In this document: one piece after another, positions 33,528 through 44,883 of the stretch
How the letters are laid out: each line of letters opens with the position of its first letter
Position numbering within the stretch: the stretch's first letter is position 1
DNA from: Epiperipatus broadwayi
Lineage: Eukaryota; Onychophora; Udeonychophora; Euonychophora; Peripatidae
Length of the DNA stretch: 64,000 nucleotides
Reading direction: 5' to 3'
Assembly (NCBI GenBank): GCA_028023455.1
Contig: JAQFVV010012510.1
Location: 64,001 to 128,000 of the forward strand
The notes under the pieces: generated by a model
Told to the model about the DNA's origin: nothing
What the model saw: only the letters and a program-made list of their open reading frames with translations
Databases searched by the model: none
Position numbers and translations under genes: made by a program

Positions 33528-35880
33528 GATTTGGCACAGCCAGGTGAAAGGAATATTTTCCCCCATTGACTAGAAAAATAATATAAAATATGCCAGTTCC
33601 AACAGACTAACTACATGAGTATGGCTAAAAACTTTTCTCATATTTACATTAAGGTGATTATTAAAATCATTTAGATCTGTTCGAATAAGAAAAATTGACT
33701 ACAAATATAAAGAAGCATGTCAATTAAAATCATAAACACATCACGAGAGTGTAACTTGTAATAAAGCAATGGAAGCTCTCCCCAGTAGATAGTTACTTCA
33801 TTGGGACAGTTATAAGCAGTAGCTGTCAAAATTTTAAAGTATAAATGGTTGAAGAAATGAGGGAAATTTTTAAAATGGCTAATTCTATTGGCTCCATTGA
33901 AGCTTTTGATCCAGCCCACCCTGAGAGCTAGTCAAGATATAAAGAGCAATTAATATTTTACCTACTAGCTAAGCAGATCAAAAAGCCTGAGATAAAAATT
34001 TCCACATTAATGACCATAATAGGTCCTCAAACTTATGAGATGCTCAAGTCTCAATCTATGGCAACAACACCAGCTGACTTAGATTTTGAGAAAATGTTAA
34101 ACAATTCTCACAGATTATTTTTTCCCAAAACCTTTGACAATAATGCAGAGATATTATTTCAACCTCTATGTGCAAGAACAGGAGGAAAAAGTCAGAGAGT
34201 CTGCAACAAGAATCCGATCATCGGCATTAAAGTGCAAATTCAAAGATTTCCTGAACACTTTGTGATCATTTTATTTGCAGCATAAAGGATTATAATTTAA
34301 GACTTAAAATGCTGATGATGCCAGATTTAGATTTTGAAACAGCTATGGCCCAAGCAGTACTAGAAGAATCAATAGCTAGTCAGGCAAACCCATTAAAAAA
34401 ATTACTAAGTATGATGGGCAAAAAATTGACCATAATACTGGGTCAGTCGGACATTCAGTCAGCTTAGATGCATTTTTATGGATACAGTAAAGAAATGCAC
34501 ATGCATACAGAATGCCCACACTGCTATATGGCATGTACATTTTGCAAGAGGATCAGACATATAAAGATTGCATGTTTGAAATTAAAAAGACAGACAGCTG
34601 ATATGAGAATGGAAAAATCCATTCCAAAAAATAGTAAATGCAATTATAAGACAAATAAACAAGTTGCCTATATAAATCATATTAAAGATAATCAGTCTGA
34701 ATTATAATTAATGATATGCTAGTTACAATGGAACTGGACACAGGGTCTGCAGGTCTATTATTTTAATAAAGACATGGGCTATTATTAATAAGGATAATGA
34801 ATATAAGCTGCATCCAGGAAGCAAGTCAATCTCTGACTATCAGGGCAATAAAATAAAACTGGTGGGCCAAACATTAGTAAAAATTATTGTCTAATGAGAT
34901 TATAAACTTACCACTAGTGGTGGCATCAGGTAATCATAATAGCTTATTGGGATGTGACTGGTTCAGTCTGACACTTAAGCATTGCAGTGACAAAGGTGAA
35001 CCAGGTCACAAGATTAACTAAATTAAAATCTGATTACTCAGAAGTCTTAAACAAAGAGATGGGTTTGTACTTAGGACAATAAATTCATTTATTACTAAAT
35101 AGAGAGGTAAAACCCATTAGTTGTCAGTGTAAATCATTTCCACTAGCTTTGTGAACTAAAGTAGAACCAGAGCTCAAAAAGTGGGAGGCAGCAGTGTTAT
35201 AGAGTCCATAACATATTCAGAATGAGCTAACCTAATTGTACCAATCATCAAAAAAATGGTGATTGCATATATGTGAAGATTATTGATGTACAATCAACAA
35301 CTGGTCCAGATAATTACCCACCTCCATCAGTCAGACAAATCCTATCCACATTATCAGGTGGTAGGATATATACTAAAATTGATCTAAAACATGCATATTT
35401 GCAACTACCTGTGGATGATTAGGTTGCAAGAGCATTATTAATAATAACCCAAAAGGATTATTCAAAATGACCCAGTTCCCTTTACATATATTGGTCACCC
35501 CAGCAGTATTTCAGAGAGTCATGGATTAACTGGCTACTGGAATACTGGGCACACTACCATATTTTTATGATGCCTTATTAGTGGCACAACATCAGAACAA
35601 CTCTGGAGTACCATCAAGAACTCCTAGACAAATTTAGAGCCTTGCATTAAAATAAACTTGGATACATATTGAAGCCAATAATCTTGAATTTCTTGGATAC
35701 TGCATAAATGCAAGTGACATTTATCCAATGCAAAAGAATGTGATAACAATAAAAAAGATTGTTAAAAATAAAATAAATGTTCTGTATCAGGAATAATAAA
35801 ATGTTAGCAGAAATTACAATATTTTACTAAGGCATATTGGACTCAAAACTCAATACTTTAACATAAACCTTTACCACTTT
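33528..35880 (+). pseudogene. Decayed Gypsy gag-pol, 3'-truncated
   Basis: Conceptual translation shows a capsid-like Gag (FDPAHPE..., LMTIIGPQTYEMLKSQ and PADLDFEKML, about 33.87-34.12 kb; LEESIASQANPLKKLL, about 34.36-34.41 kb). A zinc knuckle CTFCKRIRHIKIAC (C-x2-C-x4-H-x4-C, near 34540-34580) follows. The aspartic protease has LDTGSAG (34732-34752) and NSLLGCDWF (near 34950). Reverse transcriptase pieces are CKSFPLAL, TKIDLKHAYLQLPVDD (near 35370), FQRVMD and YFYDALLVA in place of the YxDD motif, then NLEFLGYCINASDIYPMQKNV. Many stops and shifts are present. RNase H and integrase are not recognisable, and the element fades out near 35.88 kb. It is a dead genomic retroelement. Confidence 0.85.
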
Positions 35881-36245
35881 AAGTTTGATTGAAAGACCTC
35901 TTAAATGAAAACATGCCTTGAGCTTAAAGAATAACTATAATAAACTGTCTTTTAACAAGAAATCTATGAAACAAAAATGATTTTGCTCTCATAAAGTATA
36001 TGTGAGGGTGGCTATTCTAGTTATAAATTTAAAATAGATTTTTCCTCCCAATTTCAGATTAAAGGAAAATTTACATGTATAGAAGTGTCATAAAAGGTAT
36101 GCAGATATCTTATATTCTAATAGTACAGGTATAAGAATTGCTAGGGTTCATGATAATTGTAATATAATGATGTAGACAGGATCGGGTTGTCAATCAACTA
36201 TTTAAAATTTACAATCCTAGAAATAAAAGTATTGCAAAGTTTAAG
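35881..36245. other. Sequence without recognised gene
   Basis: May be unrecognisable remains of the Gypsy interior. Confidence 0.4.
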
Positions 36246-36513
36246 TAATTTGGAAGAGCATCACATGATCACCATTTCTAATGCTAGCACATCTGTTATT
36301 AACAAAGGCAAAACTCTCCATACAGTAATGCCACCCAGTGCCAACCAGAGTAATCAATGGAAGCCAGAGGCTTGTGCATAGTCTGAGGATATTGGATGAG
36401 TAGGAACTAAATGGGGATTTTTATGCACAAGCCTCTGACTTCCATTGATTACTCTGGTTGCCACTTGGTGGCACTACTGTATGGACAGTTTTGCCTTTGT
36501 TAATTTGGAAGAG
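36246..36513. mobile_element. Family A element, foldback form with perfect 13-bp target duplication
   Basis: Perfect direct repeats taatttggaagag (36246-36258 and 36501-36513) flank a 242-bp insert. The first part is reverse-oriented family A from 'catcacatgatcacc' to 'gaggcttgtgcat' (about 36373). The rest is forward-oriented from 'agtctgaggatattgg' to 'tggacagttttgcctttgt'. The two overlap as inverted arms of more than 70 bp. The forward half starts four bases before the predicted ribozyme cleavage point of the full-length family. Confidence 0.88.
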
Positions 36514-37675
36514 ATTATTATGCAAAAAAATAAAAAAAAACGGTGACATATTTGCAGGTGAAATAATTAATCCTAAAATGTATAAAGAATCTAAGTATTT
36601 AATTAATATAAAATAGTTGCTTATAAACTGGGTCTAAATAAAGATGATTTACAAATGTTTATGACTTATGGAAAAGTTACTGTGATTTATGAAATTGATT
36701 TACAAAAGGAAAAAGCTAACAAACCTTTATCACAGAAGGAAAGTGGGCAGAATGTTACATTAAACACAGTATGTTTTATCTTTTTATGACTTAGGTTATC
36801 ATTATATTAGAGTGACCAAAGAGAAGAAGTCATATTTTTCTATGAGGTAAAGAAATTTAACATATTGAACCAGTTTGTTTTTGATTATGAAGTATGAAAA
36901 GAAAATTGTCTTAAAAAAAACTATCATAATTGTCTTACTTTAGCTATTAGTGAATTGGATACTATTATAAAACATTTAGATATTTTATTGTGAAGAATAT
37001 CCTAAATTAGAGAAATTAATCACTATTGACAGAAAATAATCAATTACAAGATTAAAGAATTTGACGTTTGAACTCTTTTATTATTGGGAAATGTGCTCAA
37101 CATTTTATACTCCATGGCAATAAGCTGATAGATCAAATAAATATTGTAGAAACTTGATAGAAAACATTATACCATGAGAATCAAATAAACTAATGACAAA
37201 TATTTTTTATTACAAATTTTCTAAAACAATTAATTTGGCATAAATCATCAATGCTAATGATTGAGTATTTGTAAAAAAAATCCTTAGAAAAACCAAAACA
37301 CATCTATAATAAATATTATAATTTTTCTTAAAGGAATAATTTGAAATGATTCAGTCACATGACCACAATTCAGTTATAGTTAGAGATAATAGTGGAGTAA
37401 ATTTTTTACAATACTAAGAGTCTATTTTTCCATAAATAGAATGCTGACCAAGCACAACAGTAATCAAATAAAAGTTAATAAAAAATGAATATCAGAAAGT
37501 ATCATTAAAGATAACATTTTTTTATTTGTACAGTCTGGTTGGAAGTTATGCTTGTACCTGTACACACAAATATGGGGTTAATTATATTATAAATAAAAAA
37601 GTATTCATGGTAAAAAAATATTAATTTTATTACTTCCTCATATAATAGTTTGATAAAATAAATTATTTAAAAAAT
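36514..37675. other. A+T-rich sequence without recognised gene
   Basis: No recognised feature. Integrase motifs were looked for and not found. Confidence 0.5.
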
Positions 37676-37936
37676 ACAATTTATACACTACTTTGAAGAT
37701 TTTTTAGCAAAAACCTCTTATTGTACCTATATGCATACACAATCTTATATTTCAACTGTTCTGCAGTCTTCTTCAGAGCCACTATTTTTTAATTTTTTTA
37801 TTTTAAAAAAAATTAAAATAAAGTGGCTCTGAAGAAGGCTGCAAAATGGTTGAAATGTGAGATTGGGTATTCATATAGGTGTAATAAAAGGTTTTTGCTA
37901 AGAAAATGTTTAAAGTAGTGGATAAATTGCATTTAT
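37676..37936. repeat. Foldback of about 110-bp arms with GAAGAAG...GAAAT motif
   Basis: Arms 37676-37784 and 37826-37936 are imperfect reverse complements around an A/T-only loop. Both arms, read outward, carry gtggctctgaagaag, a short gap, then ttgaaatgtgagatt or its variant. CTGAAGA...GAAA fits the hammerhead core pattern CUGANGA...GAAA, and a stem III (atgtga/ttcatat) is possible. However, stems I and II are weak. Confidence 0.6.
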
Positions 37937-38767
37937 ATAAGATATTACAGCAAAATAAAGGAAATGGTGAATTTGGTAATATTTTAAAAATATTATGTAT
38001 TTTTATCCAACACATATTTTCTTTTTTAAAGTATAACAAAAGTCAAAATATATAAAAATTTTGCATACATAATTAGTTTGAACATCAAACAAAATAACTT
38101 TTTAATTAGCAATAGATTTCTAGAAGATAGGGTGATATGACATTTTTTTTAAAAAGTAAGAAAATTTATACAAAATTTGCTATCGACTTCAAAAATAGTC
38201 TTTTAATTTTAAATCTTCAATTTCTAAAACCTGAAATTACTATATTTATCTAATAATATTAGTATTATTCAAAATGCATTGTTACATTTAAGAAGTACTT
38301 AAAAGAAAGTCCATATTCATGGAAAAAGAAATCTATCTTTTTTTAAAAAAAAAATATGCCTATAAAATCACGTGTTAAATGAACAACTAACTATATTAAA
38401 AGCAACAAAAAACAAAGTAAATAATGAACTTTGCTGTACTCATATTTTAAGGGAAGTAGAATTATCTCTATCCATAAAATGTATTTTAGTCAATCTTCAT
38501 TTATTTAAAAAGAAAGCATATTAATCCTATGTGCTTGGAATAAAATATTAAAATCAGTTATATATCAATCTTAAATAAAATAAAAGTCTTATAATTCAGG
38601 AAATTTATATATTGGAATATACTAAAAAAAGAAAAGTATAATTTTTTTTTAAAAAGTTTTTCTGAAAGGGAGTCCTCCAGTAATAATTGTCTATAGTACA
38701 AATCTAGCATTCTAATGAACATTTTGTTTTAAAAAATCATTATCTAATTAAAAAGGCATTCCCAGAA
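37937..38767. other. A+T-rich sequence without recognised gene
   Basis: No recognised feature. Confidence 0.5.
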
Positions 38768-38870
38768 TTAATATATATATATATGTGTGTGCTCTTTACA
38801 CAGACAATGAAGCTATTAAACGTTTAATATCTTCATTATCTGCGCACAGAGCATATATATATATATTAAT
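38768..38870. repeat. Near-perfect palindrome of about 100 bp
   Basis: aattaatatatatatatatg at the left is mirrored by atatatatatattaatt at the right. Inside, cagacaatgaagctattaaac faces gtttaatatcttcattatctg about a gttt centre. It is probably a small foldback element inserted in or grown around a TA tract. Confidence 0.7.
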
Positions 38871-38944
38871 TAATTTCAAACGCTAATGAAGTAAAGCCTT
38901 AACTATTCCCAGATTTATAATATTATTTTTAAATAATAAGAAAA

Positions 38945-39190
38945 ATTTATTAATAATTTTTATTAGTCTTTCATTACACTAGAGATTATACAACTAATGA
39001 ATAATATTTCTGTAGTGTTATTTTCATTACACCACTCTGCTTTTAGCATTTTGTAGATCGATATAGTCATAAACATATAACCAAAGAGATGTATGAGCCC
39101 CAAGGGGCACCTTTCATGATGAACCAGCACCCATCAGCTGATCCAGACCCCAATCTCTTACACATATCTTTATCATTGTTCAGTATACAC
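38945..39190 (-). mobile_element. Repeat C+D element with decayed hammerhead
   Basis: Plus-strand order is D ('actagagattatacaactaa', 'aatatttctgtagtgttatt', 'accactctgc'), a 50-bp link, then C ('gatgaaccagcacccatcag', 'cttacacatatctttatcat'). This is collinear with the element at 25.88-26.09 kb. No coding capacity; borders not proven. Confidence 0.65.
39095..39151 (-). ncRNA. Decayed hammerhead motif (family C)
   Basis: Minus strand: CTGATGG (last core A changed), gtgctggttcatcat, GAAA, then ggtgccccttgggg. Stem II is partly lost, and neither the stem III palindrome nor the cleavage triplet is preserved. Activity is unlikely. Confidence 0.6.
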
Positions 39191-39524
39191 CTGGGTCTCA
39201 TTTTATGCAGAAGATAGGTTCCACAGAAAACCCACATTAAAGAAATTGCACAAAAATAGACTTAATTTACCTTGAAAAATGGGGATAGGTGCTGTAAATT
39301 TCAGAATTCGCATAAAAGCAAAGCAACAAACAAAAAATTTTTTTAAATTCGCATTAAAAAAATAAGCAAATAAAGTATGACTAATAAAAAATTTCAAATA
39401 TTTAAAAAATATTCTTTTTTTACTTTTTTTTATTATTACAGTATTTAATTTTACATTTTTCATACATATTTTAATCATTACCACTAGCGTTTGTTTGTAA
39501 ACTGGTAAGAAATCAGATTCGATG
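39191..39524. other. A+T-rich sequence without recognised gene
   Basis: Nothing firm. A 93-codon minus-strand open frame here is low-complexity and A+T-driven. Confidence 0.45.
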
Positions 39525-39625
39525 TGATGTATTGTGGCTTCTCCTTAACCGAAGTCAAGAATCTCTCAGCAATTATTCACAGAGAAACCTATTAAACCAC
39601 TTTATTTTTATTCATGATGTGATGT
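39525..39625 (-). mobile_element. LINE 3' end only
   Basis: On the minus strand it matches only the 3'UTR of the 47.9-53.25-kb LINE: ataaagtggtttaatagg, then gattcttgacttcggttaag and gagaagccacaatacatcac. It is an extreme 5' truncation to about 100 bp. Confidence 0.85.
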
Positions 39626-40194
39626 ACAACTAGCAACATAATCAGTCTTGTGCTGTGTTAATGGTTTTCTGTTTCTATATTTAAAAAATGATATCGCAAT
39701 CAAAACATTATCATTAGAAACATTATTTTCAGTTTATAAAATCATTTTTTATTTTAAAAATTTAAAAGATTATTTATTTTTGTTATATATAACATAATAC
39801 CTTTTAAAAGTTTAAATTTTTTGAATATTTATTACAATATTTTTATATATAAGTATAAATCTATTATTATTATTTACTCATTAGTATAAATAGGTTATTT
39901 ACATAGAAGCTAAGTTCTAAATACAGTTTCAGGCCATATTCATGTTAGCTGCTATTAGTATAACGTTATGTTTTTGAAAAAAAAAATATTGCAATTCAAA
40001 ATAAGTTATTAATAATTTAAATTTCTTGATATCTAATAAATATAGTGAAATATGAAAGATATTAAGAAGAAACATGAATCGCATAACTTCAAAATCGCAT
40101 TAAAATAATCCGCATAAAACGAGACCCAGGTGTATATAGATAACCAATTTCTAGAGTTTAATTGATAAGGGCCAAACTTAGTATATTAATCATT
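39626..40194. other. A+T-rich sequence without recognised gene
   Basis: No recognised feature. Confidence 0.5.
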
Positions 40195-40330
40195 TTTATT
40201 AGTCATTCATTAAACTAGAGATTATCCACTTAATAATATGTCCATAGTGTACGTTTTATTATACCACTCTCACGCAAGAGAGGGGCTCGTTTCTATTCAG
40301 TATTATCACCTTGTGGAGTTAAAAGTGAAT
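40195..40330. repeat. Dispersed repeat D fragment
   Basis: 'tttttattagtcattcatta', 'aactagagattatcca' and 'ataccactctcacgcaaga' match the D segments at 8.7, 25.9 and 39.0 kb. It ends in a 'tattatcaccttgtggag' segment. No hammerhead is attached. Confidence 0.68.
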
Positions 40331-40876
40331 AGAAAACAATGCCTATGTTGTGTTGTAATAAAAATTAAAGAACAAAAATATCTATTAAGGAAAGTAGAAC
40401 TTATACTTATTGTGAATTTTTATCTAGTTCTGTAATATAGTGAACTATTATTACATTTATGTTTGAATGATTACAGAAAACCTAGCTGAAGGTAATAAAA
40501 AAAATATTATTATTGATATTTTTATTCTTACTTTAACTTTTTTAAAAACAATAAATGCAAGAAGTAAATATTGGAAAAAGTGAGTATTTATATAGAATTT
40601 TAACAATAATTTAATTAATCTCCCTCAAACTAATAATTTATATGTTTGTACAAGCTGTTTATTTACTTTATTTATTCATGCTAAGAGAAGTATAAAACAG
40701 GGTTTTATTAAACCGTAATTGTAATTGGCATTAATTTATTATTTAAAGTTTATATAACATTATCTAAGCTCTGTACCCGGAGAATACAATTATAGAATTA
40801 ATCAATTATATTAATTGTTTATTAAAATATTTTGTGTTTGAAAATATATTATATTTGTTGTGTTTTTGTAATATAA
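40331..40876. other. A+T-rich sequence without recognised gene
   Basis: No recognised feature. Confidence 0.5.
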
Positions 40877-41013
40877 AAATGTTTTTGAATTTTTTTTTTT
40901 CATGTGTCATAGCATCGGCCGGGAAGCGAACCCGCTAACCCGGGACAACAGCTTGTAAGGCGACTCTGCTGACCTCTCGTCCACCAATGCTTGACAAATG
41001 TTTTTGAAATTTT
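40877..41013 (-). mobile_element. tRNA-derived SINE with target duplication
   Basis: Minus-strand SINE (about 40890-40995) with tcaagcattggtggacgaga at its start and ggccgatgctatgacacatg before poly(A). Flanks aaatgtttttgaatttt (40877-40893) and aaatgtttttgaaatttt (40996-41013) are a target duplication overlapping the A-tail. Confidence 0.87.
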
Positions 41014-41587
41014 ATAATTAAAATAATTAATCATAATGCAGCTATAATTCTCTGGTTGAGATCACTAAAAATTTAAATTAAAAAAACAAAAAAACAAAAA
41101 ACAAATATATATCAAAGTAATTTAATTTCTACAAAATTATTTGAATACTTTTTTTAACACCTACTTGAAAAATGTAATGTCTTATTAAATTATTTAAAGA
41201 TAATATTATTTTTGTCTAAAATATATAATAATTTATAATCCAAAATTTATAAATACATTTAGCCAGTTTGGAAAAAACATTGAAAATAAATTTTAGTAAA
41301 ATTAAGGTATTATAAATTTATATTGTGCAAGGTTAAGTAAAGAAAGGGACATGTAAACAAATAAAATAATTAAAATGATATGGGGAATATTGCTTAGGTT
41401 TAATGTTATATTTAAAAAATTATTCTCTTATACCTAAAACCAAAATTATTCGATTAATATGTCCTTTTATTTTTGATTTACTTTTATTTTTAAATCAAAA
41501 CCAAATTAAATCTGATAAGTAGAAAACATAGTGAGAATAATTAATAAGGGATAAAGTAAATAGTTATGATTCCAGACTTGTGATTAT
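41014..41587. other. A+T-rich sequence without recognised gene
   Basis: No recognised feature. Confidence 0.5.
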
Positions 41588-42187
41588 GTACGTATCATAT
41601 GTGACCCTGCCTTCAGAAGTGGACTATTCCAGATTCCTTACATGATTGGCTAGCACCCAGTTGCTATCCAAAGGAATTAAAACTTTCACTGGGGTTCAGG
41701 CACTGAATCCATGTGTTTCCAGTAAGGTAGGGGATCTGCCTTTAAATAGTCAACCTTTTGGAGGTAAGGCAGAGAGCAATTACTTCTGTTAACCTGAACA
41801 ACAGAATGTGCTCTCAATTAAACCCTCTGCCATCAGCAAAGGTATTTCTCTATACATTATCATGACATCATGCAGTGATGCAAGTCCAACTATGGACTGG
41901 AAACTTCTATGTCCGAATTAGAGCTGACTCAAGGCAAGCTAACTACATAGCTGGAAGAGTTTTACCAGATCTCACGAAGCAGGCTAATCATTAGCTGGAA
42001 GCGAGTTCCATGCTTCGCTCGACTATCTCAGCATTCAAGTATATCAACTATATTTATTCATTTGTTCAACTAACGTGTGTATATTTTTGGACTAATAAAT
42101 TGTACATATTAATTGCTGAATAGTTATTCTTTTTGTATCTGTTGGTTTGGAAACGAACCTGCAAGCCTAACCAAACACAACAGTAGG
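41588..42187 (+). repeat. Probable solo LTR of the same Gypsy family
   Basis: 41593-42182 aligns with the LTR at 32952-33527 (shared 'cagtaaggtaggggatctg', 'cagaatgtgctctcaatt') but differs at many sites. It has a partly duplicated internal stretch ('gaagcaggctaatcattagc'). Five-base flanks gtacg and gtagg (one mismatch) suggest its own target duplication, hence a solo LTR. It could instead be the 3' LTR of the 33-kb element. Confidence 0.72.
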
Positions 42188-42381
42188 TTACTGTAAAAAT
42201 TGATAATAAAAATGTGCTGAAAATATAGCAAGATGAGATAATACGTAATTAATTTTGATTTGGGATTATTAAATAAAAATTATCCTAAATTATTAGAGAG
42301 GCAAGATGTTGGACTGGGCTGTGGGTGATTGCTATTATTTGATGATTTATGATTACGTATTTATAATAAATTAGAACTTAC

Positions 42382-42807
42382 TTAATTGCAGTAAATCTAT
42401 TATTATAAAGCGATAAAAATCTTGAAATTGTTAGTTCGAACGTCAAACTCCGATAATGCACTATTACTTTAAATATTATAAATTTCCATGCACTCACACA
42501 TAACTTTCACTAACCATGCTAAGTCAGGGCTTGAGTCTATTGTGTGTCTTATGTTATAATCAAATTTTGAATTGTACAAATATATTGATTATAACATCAG
42601 GCACACAATAGACTCAAGCCCTGATTTAGCATGGTCAGTGAAAGTTTGGTGTATTTATAGAAATGCACTTTAAACTTAAGTGATTCACTTAAGTTTTTTA
42701 AACTTTTACTGACGTGTGACTGACGTGTGAGTGCTCAGAGATTTATATTTAAAGTAATAGCGCATTATCATAGTACGACTTCCGATCTAACAATTTAATT
42801 GCAGTAA
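42382..42807. mobile_element. Foldback element (family F) with 13-bp target duplication
   Basis: Perfect direct repeats ttaattgcagtaa (42382-42394 and 42795-42807) flank a 400-bp insert. Its halves are reverse complements ('ggcttgagtctattgtgtg' against 'cacacaatagactcaagcc', 'actattactttaaatatta' outside). The right half holds an extra block of about 70 bp that includes the small palindrome aacttaagtgattcacttaag-like. No coding capacity. Confidence 0.85.
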
Positions 42808-43781
42808 CTAAAAAGAATATATTGTGTTTGAAGGAATTTGAAACTTATTACAGATATCCATCATGCTGTTCTGTCATAACCAAATCATTCTATTATTGGT
42901 GTTGCAAAATATGAACTTCAACTCTTTTTAAATCACTGCCAGTATAATACAATCTTTTATATATTTATTTTCTATTTCATTTTCTAAATAATTTCAGTTA
43001 TATATATATACAGTAAAATAAATAGATATTAGTGGAGTTATTTTTTAAACTTAAAAAAAAAGTTATGATGATATTTTAAATTGAGTAATGGTGGTTTTTA
43101 TGTTTGGTTTTTGCTCTTTCAAAAAAAGAAATAAGAATATATAGTTTATTTTTATTTCACAATGTGTTTTTTTTTTAAATAAATAATTTTAATTGTTATT
43201 AATTCACATTATTTATATTAAAATTTAAAGATTTCTATATATATTTCAGTTGAATGACTTGATTTCTTTCTCTCTCTTCTTTTCTCTTTTGAGATTAAAT
43301 GTAAAATACACACTATTTTGGAAATGTCAACTTTAACCAAAAAATATATTAAAGCAGCCTTTGGGAGTTATATGCAATACTATTCAAATTTCAATCAAAT
43401 TTGTAGCGCTACGTTTTCAGTTTGTTCACAAGTGACATATAAAGATCAACTCAACAAATCCCACAAGGGAGTTTTACTTTAACAGGAAGAGGAGAAAAAA
43501 ATCAAATTTGTCAAAAATTTGATCAGTCATAAAAATACATGGGTATTGAAGTGCAAGCATATATATATACGTATGAACACACGAGTACATATATCTGTTA
43601 CACATTCTTTCAAACTTTTGCAAAAATTTAAGAATTGCAAAACATAAAACAAATTTTACCGAGTGACATCTTATAAACGCATATATCACATTAATTTAAC
43701 AAATCTCACTTGAGAACTTTTCTTTGGCTTGAAAATTTAAAAATTAAATTTTATAAAAGTTTTAAGTTATAAAAAAACTTC
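42808..43781. other. A+T-rich sequence without recognised gene
   Basis: No recognised feature. Confidence 0.5.
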
Positions 43782-44222
43782 ATAGATATAATAAACACCT
43801 CCATACTTCTCCATTCTTTTTAAATTCATATAAATAAAGATACAATAAAAGACAAATGACCCCCAAGATGCATTTCGTGCTGAACCAGCACTCATCAGTT
43901 GGCCCAGGTCACTATCTCTCATATATATCTTTATTATATGAAAAGTATTTATCTAGAGTAAATTGTTACATTTTCATTTACCATTGTCAAACTTCCCCCA
44001 CTCACAACTTTGACGCCATCCATTTTAGATAAATACACTAATGATTATTACTAATCATTTCCGAAACTAGAGATTATGTCTAGCACAGATATAAACTTTA
44101 AACCTCAGTTAAAGATTAATATATCTGTTTGTTTGTTTTAAATTTACACACACGGAGTTATTCACTTTTCTCTGTCCCGTATGTAATATCTTTATAGATA
44201 TAATAAACACCTCCATACTTCT
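43782..44222 (-). mobile_element. Best-preserved hammerhead-bearing element (retrozyme-like)
   Basis: A 383-bp segment (43811-44193) lies between two perfect 29-bp direct repeats that start atagatataataaacacc (43782-43810 and 44194-44222). On the plus strand C sequence (43855-43935) comes first and part of D ('aaactagagattatgtctag', about 44070) later, the opposite order to the copies at 25.9 and 39.0 kb. No protein frame is present. The minus strand carries a complete hammerhead at 43857-43911. Size, lack of coding capacity, ribozyme and long target duplication together match the description of animal retrozymes, moved in trans by an autonomous retroelement. The 29-bp repeat could alternatively be a local duplication. 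Confidence 0.75.
43857..43911 (-). ncRNA. Canonical type I hammerhead self-cleaving ribozyme
   Basis: Minus strand, 5' to 3': outer stem I tgacc, loop tggg, inner stem I ccaa, core CTGATGA (plus-strand 43892-43898), stem II gtgctg-gtt-cagcac with the standard G-C closing pair, core GAAA (43873-43876). The palindromic stem III strand then ends in atgcat and cleavage nucleotide C (43867), followed by inner stem I ttgg, a loop base and outer stem I ggtca. All conserved core positions of the hammerhead consensus are present. Stem III is too short for a monomer hairpin loop, as in known dimer-forming animal hammerheads. Activity itself is inferred, not shown. Confidence 0.9.
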
Positions 44223-44883
44223 TGTTAATGCGTTTACCAAAAAAACTTCACTATTAAAAATTACAAATTTTGTATAAATACATATGGGTTACATTAATAT
44301 TCATGATATATCTGCTCTTTTTTTTTTTTTTTGAGTGTGAATTTAAAAAGTGGAAAGCATAATTCAAAATTGATTTCTTCCACACTTCTCCATAATAGAA
44401 CAGGGAAGAAAAAATTATCCAAGTTTGTTGTAGCTTGTTGTTGGTACTTGTGTATTTCCGGTAGCTGAAGAGCACCGGAAGTAGTTTTTTATTGAAATAG
44501 ACAGTTTCAAGGGCAAATTTCTACAAATATTTTTTTATGATTCTTTTTTTTTTACAATTTTATTTTAAAGAATATGTATTAATTGTTAAGTTGAGAAAAA
44601 ATTAAAAATCAATTATAAATTTTAAGAGAGCTGCAGATTATTTGAATATTTTAAATGTTTATTCTATGGTTTAAATATTGCTTTCCAGTAAACTTATAAT
44701 AGTGATCCGATTTATCAATTTACTATGCCCAATATTAATTTTCATAATAAATGGGTGGTACTCCACCTCTTTTTGTCTTTCAATTATTAGGCACTTTAGG
44801 ACACTCCTGAACAACAAATGAAATAGTGACATTTTCTAATGACATTTAAACACACAATATTTTTTTCTGCATTATTGCCTCTA
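44223..44883. other. A+T-rich sequence without recognised gene
   Basis: No recognised feature. Confidence 0.5.

Noticed and set aside
34309-34343. CTGATGATG followed by GAAAC on the plus strand, resembling a hammerhead core
   Set aside because: It lies within decayed Gypsy gag coding sequence (LMMPDLDFETAM), has no pairable stem II and no stem I partners, so it is coincidence.
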